Positions 6,795-16,165 of a stretch of 64,000 nt of DNA are shown one piece after another. Each line of letters begins with the position of its first letter. Position 1 is the first letter of the stretch. Under the pieces are notes generated by a model, which searched no databases, was not told the DNA's origin, and saw only the letters and a program-made list of their open reading frames with translations. Source of the DNA: Helicobacter heilmannii (lineage in GTDB: Bacteria; Campylobacterota; Campylobacteria; Campylobacterales; Helicobacteraceae). The translations under genes and the position numbers were made by a program. The stretch spans positions 744,247-808,246 of the forward strand of contig NZ_CDMK01000001.1 of assembly GCF_001283065.1 (NCBI RefSeq), read 5' to 3'.

Positions 6795-9320
6795 CTAGGC
6801 CTTTAAGTCTGCCCAATTTAGCCCCAGTCGTGCATGGCACTCTAGGGGGACTTTTAAGGGGTAAATTCCTTGCATGAGAGTTTTTAGCTCAAAAGCCAGC
6901 GTGTCCGCCCTCTCTTGAGGTACTTCTAAAATGAGCTCGTCATGTACTTGCACGAGCATTTTAAGCTGTGGATAGTGCTCTTTTACTGATAGCATGGCCA
7001 GTTTCATTAAATCACTTGCGCTGCCTTGAAATAGGGTGTTTGCCCCCTCTCTTAAATAGTCGGCCACAAGTTTAGGGCTTGCCCCGTTAAAGTTAAAGGC
7101 GCGCACATGCCCTAGCAAAGTCTGCACCTGCCCTTCCTCTAAAATCCGCTTTTTCAAGCACTCTAAAAAGTCCTTGATGGTGGGGAAGGCTTGAAAATAG
7201 CGTTCCATATGTTCTCTAGCCTCTTTTAAACTGATGTCTAGCGTGGCAGCTAGGCGCTTAGCCCCCATGCCATAAATAAGTCCAAAGTTGATCGCCTTGG
7301 CTAAGGGTCTTTGCTTGGGGTCGTTAAAGAGGGCTAAGGCGGTGTTGGTGTGGATGTCTTGGTGCTCTTTAAAGGCAGTGATGAGGTTAGTGTCCTCACT
7401 AAAATGTGCGAGTAGTCTTAGCTCCATTTGCGAGTAATCCAGCCCCAACAACACAAAGCCCTTGGGGGCGATGAAGGTGCGCGCAATTTGCTGCCCCAGT
7501 AGGGTGCGCATGGGAATGTTTTGCAAATTGGGCTTACTGGAGCTTAACCTGGAGGAGGCGGTGGTGGTTTGGTGGAAGAGCGTGTGGATTTTGCCCTTAA
7601 CTTGGTGCTCTAGCAAGGGTTTAACATAGGTGCTTTGCAGCTTAAAAATCTCGCGGTACTCTAAAAGTGTGCCTAATAAATGAGACACCTCAACACCCTT
7701 GATACTCTGTCCTGTGTAGGCTTGTTGCAAGGCTTTGAGACTCGCTTCATTGGTAGAGAACCCCGTTTTGATTTTAGCGGCGTGCTTAGCCTCAAGTTCT
7801 AAATACGTGTAGAGAAACTGCGCCCATTGCTTGGCAGAGTTGGGGTTGATATTGGTGTGGGCTTGGGTGTGTATGCGCTTTTCTAGCTGTGCTAATGTCT
7901 CTTGAAACTCTGTATCTAAGCCCTGCAAATACTCTAAATCTAGCAAAAACCCATGCCCTTGCATTTCGTATAAAAGTTTAAGCAGGGGGTATTCTAAATT
8001 GTGGGCGAGCTGCTGCAAGGGAGTGGCTAAAGACTCTTTGTAATGTCCGTAGGCTTTTAAAAGGATGGGGGCGTTGTGGTGCATAGCAGCGGCCATTTGC
8101 GCTGTGCTGCCCTCTAAGGGGGCTGGGGCATCTAGATGCAGGCTTAGGGCTAGGGCGTTGAAGGAATTGTCTAGGTAGCAATTTTCAAGCCAAGCCAATA
8201 GGCCAATGTCCTCAAAGGCCGCGCCACCCCCCCCAAAAGGTGCTAATAATCTAAAGACCTCCTTGATATCATAAGCGATGGACTTGCAGGTGGTAAGCTG
8301 CCTCACCAAGGCCGGTGCGCGCAAGTCATTTAAAAGCACTGCCATAAACTTCCCCTCTAAGGGCAACACCCCGAGCAACACCCCCTCGTTGGTTTTTGCT
8401 GTTTGCAGCACACAGGGGGGACATTGGCTAAGGGCATCCAACACCTCTTGGCTCGTGCTTAAGGGCGTGCTTAGGGACTTTAGTGTGGGCTTAGGCTGGA
8501 TTTGTTTAAGTAGGCTAAACATTTCAAAGTCCGCTAATGCGTCTGTAATTTTTAACAGCGGGTGTTCTTTGGGGAAGTTTGGCGGGGTTTGAAAGTCTAG
8601 GGGTAAGTCGGTTTTAAGCGTGGCTAATTTCTTGCTTAAAAAAGCTTGTGCCTTGTCGGCTTTGAGTGCCACCTGCAATTTTTCGGGGAGTTTATCTAGG
8701 TTGGCGTAGATGTTTTCTAAACTCTGCCACTCTTGCAAGAGTTTGGCCGCGCTCTTTGCCCCGATGCCCTTCACCCCTTTGTAGCCATCGATGCTATCGC
8801 CCACCAAGCCTTGATAATCTGTGAATTGTTGCGGATGGATGTGGTATTTCTCCAAACAAAAATCCACGCCCCGACTACTCTTGCTGCTTAAATCAAACAG
8901 CACCACTCTTTCGCTTACAAGCTGGAAAAAGTCCTTATCGGTGCTAAAAATCTTGATTTGTGGCTTTTGAAAGTGGCGACACAAGCTGGCGATGACATCA
9001 TCACTCTCATAGCCAGCTATGCTTAAAGCGCACAGCCCCATGCGCTCTATCCATTCAAAAATGATGGGTAGTTGTTCGTCTAAATGCGGGGGGACCTGGC
9101 GTTTGGCTTTGTAGTCTTGGTGTAGGTCTTTTCGGTGGTTACTGCCCCCCTCTAGAGCGAAGATCAAACCCTCGGCTTTTTGGTTATAGAGCGTATACAC
9201 GATTTTAGCAAAGGCGTTTAGCCACGCGGTGTTAAAGCCCTTAGAAGTGTGTAACTCCCTTAATGGATAGTAAAACTTGAAGAGCAGACTGAAGGTGTCA
9301 ATGAGGTGTAGGGTCTTCAT
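6795..9320 (-). CDS. polA: DNA polymerase I, proofreading domain degenerate
   Basis: Repair and Okazaki-fragment polymerase. Start set at ATG 9320 (MKTLHLID), giving 841 residues; a longer ATG at 9371 adds 17 residues of non-family sequence inside thyX. The 5'-3' exonuclease is intact by motif (GYESDDVIASL, FSTDKDFFQLV, GDSIDGYKGVKGIGAKSA). In the central domain the DxE of exonuclease motif I is absent (PCVLQTAKTNEGVLLG) and only the AYDIKE and FEDIGLLAWLEN echoes remain, so 3'-5' proofreading should be lost. Polymerase motifs A (DYSQMELRLLAHF) and C (VQVHDELILEV) are complete. A run of eight G on the coding strand (8227-8234) lies in the central domain. Its 5' end overlaps the thyX 3' end by 23 bases. 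Confidence 0.96.
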   Translation of the reverse strand: MKTLHLIDTFSLLFKFYYPLRELHTSKGFNTAWLNAFAKIVYTLYNQKAEGLIFALEGGSNHRKDLHQDYKAKRQVPPHLDEQLPIIFEWIERMGLCALSIAGYESDDVIASLCRHFQKPQIKIFSTDKDFFQLVSERVVLFDLSSKSSRGVDFCLEKYHIHPQQFTDYQGLVGDSIDGYKGVKGIGAKSAAKLLQEWQSLENIYANLDKLPEKLQVALKADKAQAFLSKKLATLKTDLPLDFQTPPNFPKEHPLLKITDALADFEMFSLLKQIQPKPTLKSLSTPLSTSQEVLDALSQCPPCVLQTAKTNEGVLLGVLPLEGKFMAVLLNDLRAPALVRQLTTCKSIAYDIKEVFRLLAPFGGGGAAFEDIGLLAWLENCYLDNSFNALALSLHLDAPAPLEGSTAQMAAAMHHNAPILLKAYGHYKESLATPLQQLAHNLEYPLLKLLYEMQGHGFLLDLEYLQGLDTEFQETLAQLEKRIHTQAHTNINPNSAKQWAQFLYTYLELEAKHAAKIKTGFSTNEASLKALQQAYTGQSIKGVEVSHLLGTLLEYREIFKLQSTYVKPLLEHQVKGKIHTLFHQTTTASSRLSSSKPNLQNIPMRTLLGQQIARTFIAPKGFVLLGLDYSQMELRLLAHFSEDTNLITAFKEHQDIHTNTALALFNDPKQRPLAKAINFGLIYGMGAKRLAATLDISLKEAREHMERYFQAFPTIKDFLECLKKRILEEGQVQTLLGHVRAFNFNGASPKLVADYLREGANTLFQGSASDLMKLAMLSVKEHYPQLKMLVQVHDELILEVPQERADTLAFELKTLMQGIYPLKVPLECHARLGLNWADLKA

Positions 9321-9939
9321 TTTTGAGGCAATGGGTGAATAAATAGCGGTGCTCCTCAGGCAGGGCTTCATAGATTTTAAGGGCTAAAGCGCGTATCTCC
9401 CAAAGGGCTTTGCTATCGGTGCGTAGGCTCAAGAAGTTTTGCAAACTGCGGGCATTCAAGCTAAAGGCGAGGCTGGTCTTGTAGCTCTCTGGCATGGCAA
9501 ATTTGGCGTGATCATTTTTGACATTTTGCACGATCAAAAGACGTAAATTCTCCAACGCCTGCACGCTTGCAAGGTCCACCGCCTCTACACCTGTAAAGAC
9601 CAAAAACTTTTGTGCTCGCTCTAGGTTTTGCGCCCCTAGGGGCAAAAAACTCTCTTCGTTTTTGAGCTCTCTTAGCGTGTAGCGGCTGGATTTGACTGAA
9701 AAGCTAGCCATGCGATGGCGGGCTAATTCTTGCAAGCACGCGCGGCTGATACCCTGTATGTCGAAGTTGTAGAATAAATGCTCCAAGGTGGAGTTGTGGC
9801 GGTATTTATTTGCCACTCGATCGATAAGTTCTAAATCCTTGCGCCCCCCATGGTCGCTATAGCCAAAGCTCTGGTAACAGGTGCGGATGGCCTCATAGCA
9901 ACAAGATAGGGGCGTGGCGTGTTTTAAGAGCACTTGCAT
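9298..9939 (-). CDS. thyX: Flavin-dependent thymidylate synthase
   Basis: Makes dTMP from dUMP with FAD, NADPH and methylene-tetrahydrofolate. 213 residues. The ThyX signature RHR-x7-S is visible as RHRMASFSVKSSRY, close to the family consensus, with a second conserved segment SLNARSLQNFLSLRTDSKALWEIR. The C-terminal part includes the second half of the flavin site. The gene replaces classical ThyA, as in H. pylori and related species. The 3' end overlaps the polA start, so dTMP synthesis and polymerase I are probably translated together. Confidence 0.96.
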   Translation of the reverse strand: MQVLLKHATPLSCCYEAIRTCYQSFGYSDHGGRKDLELIDRVANKYRHNSTLEHLFYNFDIQGISRACLQELARHRMASFSVKSSRYTLRELKNEESFLPLGAQNLERAQKFLVFTGVEAVDLASVQALENLRLLIVQNVKNDHAKFAMPESYKTSLAFSLNARSLQNFLSLRTDSKALWEIRALALKIYEALPEEHRYLFTHCLKNEDPTPH

Positions 9940-9954
9940 ACATTCCCTTAAGTT

Positions 9955-11223
9955 TTAATTGAGTGGCCTAAAGCCTAGGTATTTGGGTGTGTATAGGGTG
10001 TTGGTGTAAAGGATTTGTTGGTCTTGCAAGGGTTCTTTGAAGTAGCGTTGCAAATGAGGGTAAAAACGCGTCAGCATGTGTTCCAAACAATCTACACTCG
10101 CATAACCCACCCAATCGTATTTTAAATTGCTGTTTAACAAAGTAGCGGTTTGGCTCAAATAGGGGTTCAATTCAGCAAGGGCATTGGTGATGTAAAGGTT
10201 TTGACGATCCTGCGGCTGGGTCAGCATAAATATAGACAAATTAAAATTGATTTGCGAAGAGAGCAGCATTTGAGGGCGCTCGCGCCTAGAGAGCATGCCA
10301 ATTTGGCTTAAGAGCATGCCCGTTTTGACAATGGAGGTGTTGAAAAACACCACGCCATTTTTTAAAAAGTGGCGCTGGCTGCTAAGTTCCTTACCAAAGG
10401 CACTCGCTTTTTTAAAGGTGATGGTGTCCTCATAAAGAATTTTCGCCCCTAAATTCTTCAGGCTCTTGCTCAGCATTGCCCCCCTAAAGCTGTCGTCATT
10501 ATAAACCACGAGGGGTTTGTGCTGGCTCAAGTCCAAGAGCATGGCCACCTGTTTAGGGAAGTCGATCCCGCCAAAAATGAGTGTGGAGGGTAAGTCCATG
10601 CGTTTTTCTAGCTGGTGCTTATTCACGGTGGGGACAATGGTCGGCAGGTTTAGGGGGGTTTTAGCCACTAAATTTTGCACCCCCTCTTGGGTCAACAGCG
10701 CGATGACGAAGGGGTAGCCCTCGTTTTCAATGCTTTGGTAGGTCTTTTTTAAGCTCTCTGGGTCTTCCTTTTGGCTATCAAAGACTTTCAGCGTGAAATC
10801 GTGGTTTTTTAGGGCTAGGTAGGCTAAAAGGGCATTTGTGGAGGTGTCGGCGTAGCGTCCCACAACCTTTTTGGGAACTAAAAGCGCAACTTTATAGATC
10901 TCTCTAGCATTTTGTGCATCCTCCACCTGCGGATTTTTTGCGCTTAGGGTGGGGTTTAATAGATCGTCTATGATGGTGTAATTGTCCTGCAGTTGCGCAT
11001 CCTGAGTGTTGGCAGCGTAGCGTGCCATAAAGGAAAATATCTGCCCGCTGGCATAGAGCTTGTGCAAACACTCAGGGCTACAGGGCTCTAAATTGATCAC
11101 CACTTGGTGGGCGGGCAATATGGGTGAAGGCAAGCGGGGGCGTGCCTTTGCCCCCAATATACCTAGAAAAACTAGGCTTAAAAGCAGGCTCAAAGGCTTA
11201 ATCTTTGTGCTTTTTGAAGACAT
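9955..11223 (-). CDS. Exported protein, periplasmic-binding-protein-like
   Basis: 422 residues, not assigned to a named function. Residues 10-26 form a signal peptide (LSLLLSLVFLGILGAKA). The mature part has alternating beta/alpha segments such as IYKVALLVPKKVVGRYADTS, PFVIALLTQEGVQNL and KPLVVYNDDSFRGAMLSKSL. These resemble the two-lobed type I periplasmic binding fold, as in amino-acid binding proteins or LpoA-type envelope factors. It overlaps the 3' end of aspA by 26 bases, which suggests co-transcription. The ATG at 11223 has a poor ribosome site, so the exact start is uncertain. Probably a periplasmic or outer-membrane-associated protein; the ligand is unknown. Confidence 0.7.
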   Translation of the reverse strand: MSSKSTKIKPLSLLLSLVFLGILGAKARPRLPSPILPAHQVVINLEPCSPECLHKLYASGQIFSFMARYAANTQDAQLQDNYTIIDDLLNPTLSAKNPQVEDAQNAREIYKVALLVPKKVVGRYADTSTNALLAYLALKNHDFTLKVFDSQKEDPESLKKTYQSIENEGYPFVIALLTQEGVQNLVAKTPLNLPTIVPTVNKHQLEKRMDLPSTLIFGGIDFPKQVAMLLDLSQHKPLVVYNDDSFRGAMLSKSLKNLGAKILYEDTITFKKASAFGKELSSQRHFLKNGVVFFNTSIVKTGMLLSQIGMLSRRERPQMLLSSQINFNLSIFMLTQPQDRQNLYITNALAELNPYLSQTATLLNSNLKYDWVGYASVDCLEHMLTRFYPHLQRYFKEPLQDQQILYTNTLYTPKYLGFRPLN

Positions 11224-12610
11224 GGGGGCTTAGCATGTTGGCGGGTTGGAAAATCTCATCTAGCTGCTCTTGAGTGAGATATTTGTGCTCAAGTACAATT
11301 TCATGAACAGATTTGCCGGTTTCTAAGGCTTCTTTAGCAATCGAGGCAGACTTTTCATACCCGATGTGGGGGTTTAGTGCTGTAACGATGCCGATGCTGT
11401 TGAACACATAATCTTGACAGATTTTTTCATTGGCAGTGATGCCCAAAATGCACTTATCCACTAGGGTACGGATGGCGCGATCGAGCATGACAAAGGAGTG
11501 GAAGAGTTTATACGCGATCACGGGCTCAAACACATTGAGTTGCAACTGCCCACCTTCAGCCGCCATAGCCACAGAAAGGTCGTTGCCAATCACTGAGAAG
11601 CACACTTGGTTGACCACTTCAGGAATCACGGGGTTGACTTTACCGGGCATAATGGAACTTCCCGGTTGCATTTTGGGTAGATTAATTTCATTTAAGCCCG
11701 CCCTAGGGCCAGAGCTGAGTAAGCGCAAATCGTTACAGATTTTAGACAACTTGATAGACACCCTTTTTAGTGCCCCGCTCACTTGCACATAGGCCCCCGT
11801 GCTTTGGCTGGCTTCAATGAGGTTTTGGGCGATGGTGAAGGGGCGACCCGTAACTTCTTGGATTTTTTTCTCCACGATGGCTTTATAGTCCGGGTGAGAG
11901 TTGATGCCCGTGCCAATGGCGGTTCCGCCTAAATTAAGCACCCGTGTCCAGTTGCGTGCGTCTAGGACATGTTGAATGTCTTTTTCCACCATGCACATGA
12001 AGGTTTCAAACTCTTGACCTAAAGTCATGGGCACGGCATCTTGTAGTTGTGTACGCCCCATTTTAAGTACATGGGAAAACTCTTTGGCTTTCACAGCAAA
12101 GGCATCTTTTAAGACTTTCAAGGTTTGGGTGAGTTTGTCTAACCTTTCATAAATGGCAATTTTTAACGCTGAGGGGTAGGCATCATTGGTGGATTGGGAG
12201 CGGTTGACATGGTCATTGGGGTGGCAGTATTGGTATTCGCCCTTTTTATGCCCCAAGAACTCTAATGCAAGGTTAGAGATCACTTCGTTCACATTCATGT
12301 TAGTGCTGGTGCCCGCCCCACCTTGGATCATGTCCACCACGAATTGGTCTAAATACTCGCCGGCGATGATCTGATCGCAGGCGTGGCAAATTGCGTCCTT
12401 GATTTTTACATCAATGAGGCCTAGCTCGGCGTTGGCTAAAGCCGCCGCCTTTTTCACAAGTGCAAAAGAGCGGATGAACACGGGGTAGTTATAGAGACGG
12501 TCATGCGTAATGTTGAAGTTCTCCACAGCTCGCATGGTTTGGATGCCATAATACAGATTGTCTTCGATCTCCATCTCGCCAATGAAGTCATGCTCTCGTC
12601 TGGTTGCCAT
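11198..12610 (-). CDS. aspA: Aspartate ammonia-lyase
   Basis: Deaminates L-aspartate to fumarate and ammonia, feeding fumarate respiration and nitrogen supply. 470 residues from ATG 12610, chosen because AAGGAG stands just upstream; the longer in-frame start at 12637 lacks a site. The superfamily signature GSSIMPGKVNP is present. The N-terminus REHDFIGEMEI and the segments DQFVVDMIQGGAGTSTNMN and HPNDHVNRSQSTNDAYPSA match aspartase better than class II fumarase. It diverges from accB across 113 bases, with a TAGAAT -10 box at 12640-12645. Confidence 0.94.
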   Translation of the reverse strand: MATRREHDFIGEMEIEDNLYYGIQTMRAVENFNITHDRLYNYPVFIRSFALVKKAAALANAELGLIDVKIKDAICHACDQIIAGEYLDQFVVDMIQGGAGTSTNMNVNEVISNLALEFLGHKKGEYQYCHPNDHVNRSQSTNDAYPSALKIAIYERLDKLTQTLKVLKDAFAVKAKEFSHVLKMGRTQLQDAVPMTLGQEFETFMCMVEKDIQHVLDARNWTRVLNLGGTAIGTGINSHPDYKAIVEKKIQEVTGRPFTIAQNLIEASQSTGAYVQVSGALKRVSIKLSKICNDLRLLSSGPRAGLNEINLPKMQPGSSIMPGKVNPVIPEVVNQVCFSVIGNDLSVAMAAEGGQLQLNVFEPVIAYKLFHSFVMLDRAIRTLVDKCILGITANEKICQDYVFNSIGIVTALNPHIGYEKSASIAKEALETGKSVHEIVLEHKYLTQEQLDEIFQPANMLSPHVFKKHKD

Positions 12611-12639
12611 AAACTCTCCTTTGGATAAAATAAACAACC

Positions 12640-12645
12640 ATTCTA
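12640..12645 (-). promoter_or_regulatory. -10 box of aspA
   Basis: TAGAAT on the minus strand, 30 bases before the aspA ATG and followed by the AAGGAG site. It lies in the short divergent region shared with accB. No -35 element is apparent. Confidence 0.45.
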
Positions 12646-12676
12646 CACATTTAAAATTAATATTAGCACTAAATCA

Positions 12677-12685
12677 TGTTATCAT
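12677..12685 (+). promoter_or_regulatory. Extended -10 box of accBC
   Basis: TG-T-TATCAT, an extended -10 element, ends 38 bases before the accB ATG, leaving a leader of about 30 bases that contains AAGGA at 12713-12717. It faces the aspA promoter, 32 bases away on the other strand. Confidence 0.5.
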
Positions 12686-12723
12686 AGCCTAAAAGCAAAC
12701 CAATTCATTTTTAAGGATCATTG

Positions 12724-13194
12724 ATGCATGTAAGCGACATCCAAGAGCTGATGGCGGCTTTTGACAAGAGCCAGATCAGTTATTTCAAGCTTAAAATGGA
12801 GAGCGTGGAGTTGGTTTTAGACAAGTCGGGCAAAAAGAACACTGCAGTGGCAACCGCTGAAAGCACCCCCATTATTCCTCTACAAACCCCCAATGCCAGT
12901 GCCTGTGCCATCACCCCCACACCCAGTGCCACCAGTGTGGATAAGAGCATCAAAGCCGATTACATTCTATCCCCCATGGTCGGCACCTTCTACCACCGCC
13001 CCAGTCCCACCGCTAGCCCCTATGTGCAAGTGGGCGACACGATCAAAAAGGGGCAGGTGATCGGCATTGTAGAAGCCATGAAAATCATGAACGAGATCGA
13101 GGCCGAGTGTGATTGCAAGATTTTAGCCATCGAGGTGGACGATGCAACTGCTGTCGAATACGGTACCCAGCTCGTCAGGATCGAAAAACTCTAA
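12724..13194 (+). CDS. accB: Acetyl-CoA carboxylase biotin carboxyl carrier protein
   Basis: Carries biotin between the carboxylase and transferase sites of acetyl-CoA carboxylase, the first step of fatty acid synthesis. 156 residues. The biotinylation site is the Lys of VEAMKIMNEIEAE near residue 120. The N-terminal helix is followed by a Thr/Ala/Pro-rich flexible linker (about 40-75), then the beta-barrel starting at DYILSPMVGTFYHRPSP. Start is the ATG at 12724, six bases after AAGGA; the TTG just before it is less likely. accC begins 8 bases downstream. Confidence 0.97.
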   Translation: MHVSDIQELMAAFDKSQISYFKLKMESVELVLDKSGKKNTAVATAESTPIIPLQTPNASACAITPTPSATSVDKSIKADYILSPMVGTFYHRPSPTASPYVQVGDTIKKGQVIGIVEAMKIMNEIEAECDCKILAIEVDDATAVEYGTQLVRIEKL

Positions 13195-13202
13195 GGCGTG
13201 GC

Positions 13203-14567
13203 ATGGAAAAAGAAATCCAGCGCATTTTGATCGCTAACAGAGGAGAGATTGTACTCCGAGCAATTCGCACCATCGCTCAAATGGGCAAGCAATCTATCGC
13301 CATTTACTCCAGTGCCGACAAGGACGCGCATTATCTTGATACCGCTGATGCGAAGGTATGCGTGGGCGGGCCTAAGTCAGCAGAAAGTTATTTGAATATC
13401 CCAGCGATCATCAGTGCCGCCGAGTTGTTTGAGGCGGATGCGATCTTCCCTGGATATGGGTTCTTAAGCGAGAACCAAAACTTTGTAGAAATCTGTACCC
13501 ACCACGGGCTAGAGTTCATCGGCCCTAGTGCCGAGGTAATGGCTTTAATGGGGGACAAGTCCAAAGCCAAGGCGTGCATGCAGCAGGCGGGTGTACCCGT
13601 GATCGAGGGCTCTAATGGAACTTTAAAGAGCTATGAAGAAGCCCTAGAGGTGGCTGAGCGCATCGGTTTTCCCATCATCATCAAGGCGGCCAATGGCGGA
13701 GGTGGGCGGGGCATGCGTGTGGTGGAAAAACCCAGCGCGCTTAAAAACCTCTACCTAGCCGCTGAAACCGAGGCTTTAAGTGCCTTTGGAGATGGCAGCG
13801 TTTATATTGAAAAGTTCATCGAAAACCCCAAGCACATAGAAGTGCAGATTTTAGCCGACAAACATGGCAATGTAGTCCATGTGGGCGAGCGGGATTGCTC
13901 CACACAGCGACGCCAGCAAAAACTCATTGAAGAGACCCCCGCTTCGGTGCTCAAAGAGGAGGTACGCCAAAGGCTCTTAAAGACCGCCATCAATGCCGCC
14001 AAGCATATAGGCTATGTGGGGGCGGGGACTTTTGAGTTCTTGTTGGATGTGAATGGGCAGGATTTTTATTTCATGGAGATGAACACCCGCTTGCAAGTGG
14101 AACACACAGTGAGCGAAATGGTGAGTGGCTTGGATCTCGTGGAGTGGATGGTGCGGATCGCCCAAGGTGAAACTTTACCTTCCCAAGAGTCCATCCGCTG
14201 CCAAGGGCATGCCATCGAGTGCCGCATCACTGCCGAAGATCCCAAGACCTTCACGCCAAGTGCCGGTAAAATCACCTCGTGGGTTGCTCCCGGGGGAATG
14301 GGGGTGCGCTTTGACACCCACGCTTATGCGGATTATAAAGTCCCGCCCTATTACGATTCGATGATTGGCAAGCTCATCGTGCACGCCCCCACTAGAGAGC
14401 AGGCCATCACCAAAATGAAGCGGGCGTTAACAGAGCTTCATGTCGAGGGGATCAAGACAACAAGAGATTTTCACCTAGCCATGCTAGATAACCCCGACTT
14501 TAGGCACAATAAAATCCATACCAAGTATTTAGAAACCCAACAAAGGAATCTTAATGTACGCAGATAG
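13203..14567 (+). CDS. accC: Acetyl-CoA carboxylase, biotin carboxylase subunit
   Basis: ATP-grasp enzyme that carboxylates biotin on AccB. 454 residues from ATG 13203 (MEKEIQRILIANRGEIV). The glycine-rich ATP loop NGGGGRGMR, the HIEVQILAD and GERDCSTQRRQQK segments and the ATP-grasp catalytic run EMNTRLQVEHTVSEM are all intact. A longer reading frame upstream only overlaps accB. The last 14 bases overlap the start of the aminotransferase gene, so the three genes form one operon. Confidence 0.97.
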   Translation: MEKEIQRILIANRGEIVLRAIRTIAQMGKQSIAIYSSADKDAHYLDTADAKVCVGGPKSAESYLNIPAIISAAELFEADAIFPGYGFLSENQNFVEICTHHGLEFIGPSAEVMALMGDKSKAKACMQQAGVPVIEGSNGTLKSYEEALEVAERIGFPIIIKAANGGGGRGMRVVEKPSALKNLYLAAETEALSAFGDGSVYIEKFIENPKHIEVQILADKHGNVVHVGERDCSTQRRQQKLIEETPASVLKEEVRQRLLKTAINAAKHIGYVGAGTFEFLLDVNGQDFYFMEMNTRLQVEHTVSEMVSGLDLVEWMVRIAQGETLPSQESIRCQGHAIECRITAEDPKTFTPSAGKITSWVAPGGMGVRFDTHAYADYKVPPYYDSMIGKLIVHAPTREQAITKMKRALTELHVEGIKTTRDFHLAMLDNPDFRHNKIHTKYLETQQRNLNVRR

Positions 14568-15702
14568 AATCACAAGAATTGCCCCTTCACAAACCATCGC
14601 CATCACCACACTGGCGCAGGAGTTAAAGGCGCAGGGCAAGGATGTGTTGAGTTTTAGCGCAGGCGAACCCGACTTTGACACCCCCCCTTGCGTGAAAGAG
14701 GCGGCCAAGGCAGCCATCGATGCTGGCTTTAGCAAGTACACCGCCGTGAAAGGCATCCCCGAATTGCTACAAGCCATCGCTAAAAAGCTACAAAGGGACA
14801 ATGGCCTAGACTACAGTGCAGAGGATGTCATGGTGGGCAATGGAGCCAAACAAAGCCTATTCAACGCCTTTCAGGCTCTCATCAACCCCGGCGATGAGGT
14901 CATCATCCCCGCCCCCTATTGGGTGAGTTACCCAGAGTTGGTTACCTACAGCGGGGGCAAAAATGTCTTCTTGCCCACTAGTGTCGCCACAGAGTTTAAA
15001 ATCACCGCAGAGCAGCTACAAAAAGCTTTAACTCCCAAAACCAAAATGCTGGTTTTAACCACACCCTCCAACCCCACAGGGATGATTTACACCAAGGCTG
15101 AGTTGCAAGCCCTAGCCGATGTGCTCAAAGGTACGAAGGTTTGGGTCTTGAGCGATGAGATTTATGAGAAGTTGGTCTATGAGGGGTCTATGTACTCCTT
15201 TGGTGCGCTCGAGGGGCAATTAGAGCGCACGATCACCGTCAATGGTCTTAGCAAATCCTTGAGCATGACCGGCTGGCGTGTGGGTTATTTAGCTACGAAA
15301 GACAAAACTTTGTTAAAACATATGCTTGCTTTGCAAAGCCACAGCACTTCTAATATTAATTCTGTCGCCCAAAAGGCCTCTTTAGCCGCCTTGCAAGGTT
15401 GCGCTGTTAAGGACATTGAAAACATGCGCCTTGCCTTTAAAGAGCGCCGGGATGCGGCTTATGTAGGCCTCAATGAAATCAAGGGTCTTAGCACCCTGAA
15501 GCCACAAGGGGCGTTTTATCTGTGGATTAAAATCCCCGAGCAAAATTCTTTAGAGTTTTGCCAGAAACTCTTGGCAGAGCAGAGTGTAGCCTTGGTGCCC
15601 GGCATCGCCTTTGGAGTTGAGGGCTTTGTGCGCATGTCTTATGCCTGCTCTTTGGAACAAATCAAAGCCGGCCTAGAGCGGCTTAAAAAGTTCATGGCTT
15701 AA
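14554..15702 (+). CDS. aspB: Aspartate aminotransferase, class I fold type I
   Basis: PLP-dependent transaminase interconverting aspartate/2-oxoglutarate and oxaloacetate/glutamate. 382 residues. The Schiff-base lysine is K234 in NGLSKSLSMTGWR; substrate and cofactor residues appear in SFSAGEPDFDTP, NGAKQSLFNA, TTPSNPTGM and SDEIYEKLVY. It is of the Thermus/H. pylori AspB subgroup (1-gamma), not the E. coli AspC subgroup. It overlaps accC by 14 bases; a functional link with fatty acid synthesis is not obvious. Confidence 0.92.
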   Translation: MYADRITRIAPSQTIAITTLAQELKAQGKDVLSFSAGEPDFDTPPCVKEAAKAAIDAGFSKYTAVKGIPELLQAIAKKLQRDNGLDYSAEDVMVGNGAKQSLFNAFQALINPGDEVIIPAPYWVSYPELVTYSGGKNVFLPTSVATEFKITAEQLQKALTPKTKMLVLTTPSNPTGMIYTKAELQALADVLKGTKVWVLSDEIYEKLVYEGSMYSFGALEGQLERTITVNGLSKSLSMTGWRVGYLATKDKTLLKHMLALQSHSTSNINSVAQKASLAALQGCAVKDIENMRLAFKERRDAAYVGLNEIKGLSTLKPQGAFYLWIKIPEQNSLEFCQKLLAEQSVALVPGIAFGVEGFVRMSYACSLEQIKAGLERLKKFMA

Positions 15703-16165
15703 GAATTTTGCTTAAATAGAGACTTAAGCTTTTAGTGTCTCTGCACTTTGTGATTTGCCTCTATAGGGATTTTTGCGATGTGTGTAATTTTCCCATTTTG
15801 AGGCCTTTGTAGGCATTAGTAAGGTTTTCTAATACGATCGTGGCGTTATTGGTTTATATCGTTTTTTGGCATTCTTGACTTTGCATCAGCAAAAGACCTT
15901 TTGTTCCAGTACCTCGTACATTACATATGCATTTTCTTTGTTTTTCTAGGATTGCCTTTTCTTAGAACATCTTAGAACATCCATTTGTAAAGATGATGCC
16001 TCAACCAAAAGATAAAAATAGCCACCATGAGGCGATTTTTTCAAAAATTGCCTACAATTCTTTCTTTACCATTGGTGTTTATTTTATCTTACGGACAAGC
16101 CTATTTCAACCCCAAATTCATACATTAAGAACTATAGTGCCTCAACTTGCTTTTGTCCTCCATTT
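15703..16165. other. Non-coding, AT-rich stretch after aspB
   Basis: No gene supported. AGAGAC at about 15717 could pair with GTCTCT about 13 bases on, but no T-run follows, so it is a weak terminator candidate. The 10-base word CTTAGAACAT occurs twice back to back at 15961-15980 and again at 16588. A 65-codon plus-strand frame at 15993-16190 has no ribosome site and no protein-like composition. Confidence 0.5.

Noticed and set aside
11198-12610. Class II fumarase (fumC)
   Set aside because: The GSSIMPGKVNP signature is shared, but the N-terminus and substrate segments agree with aspartase.
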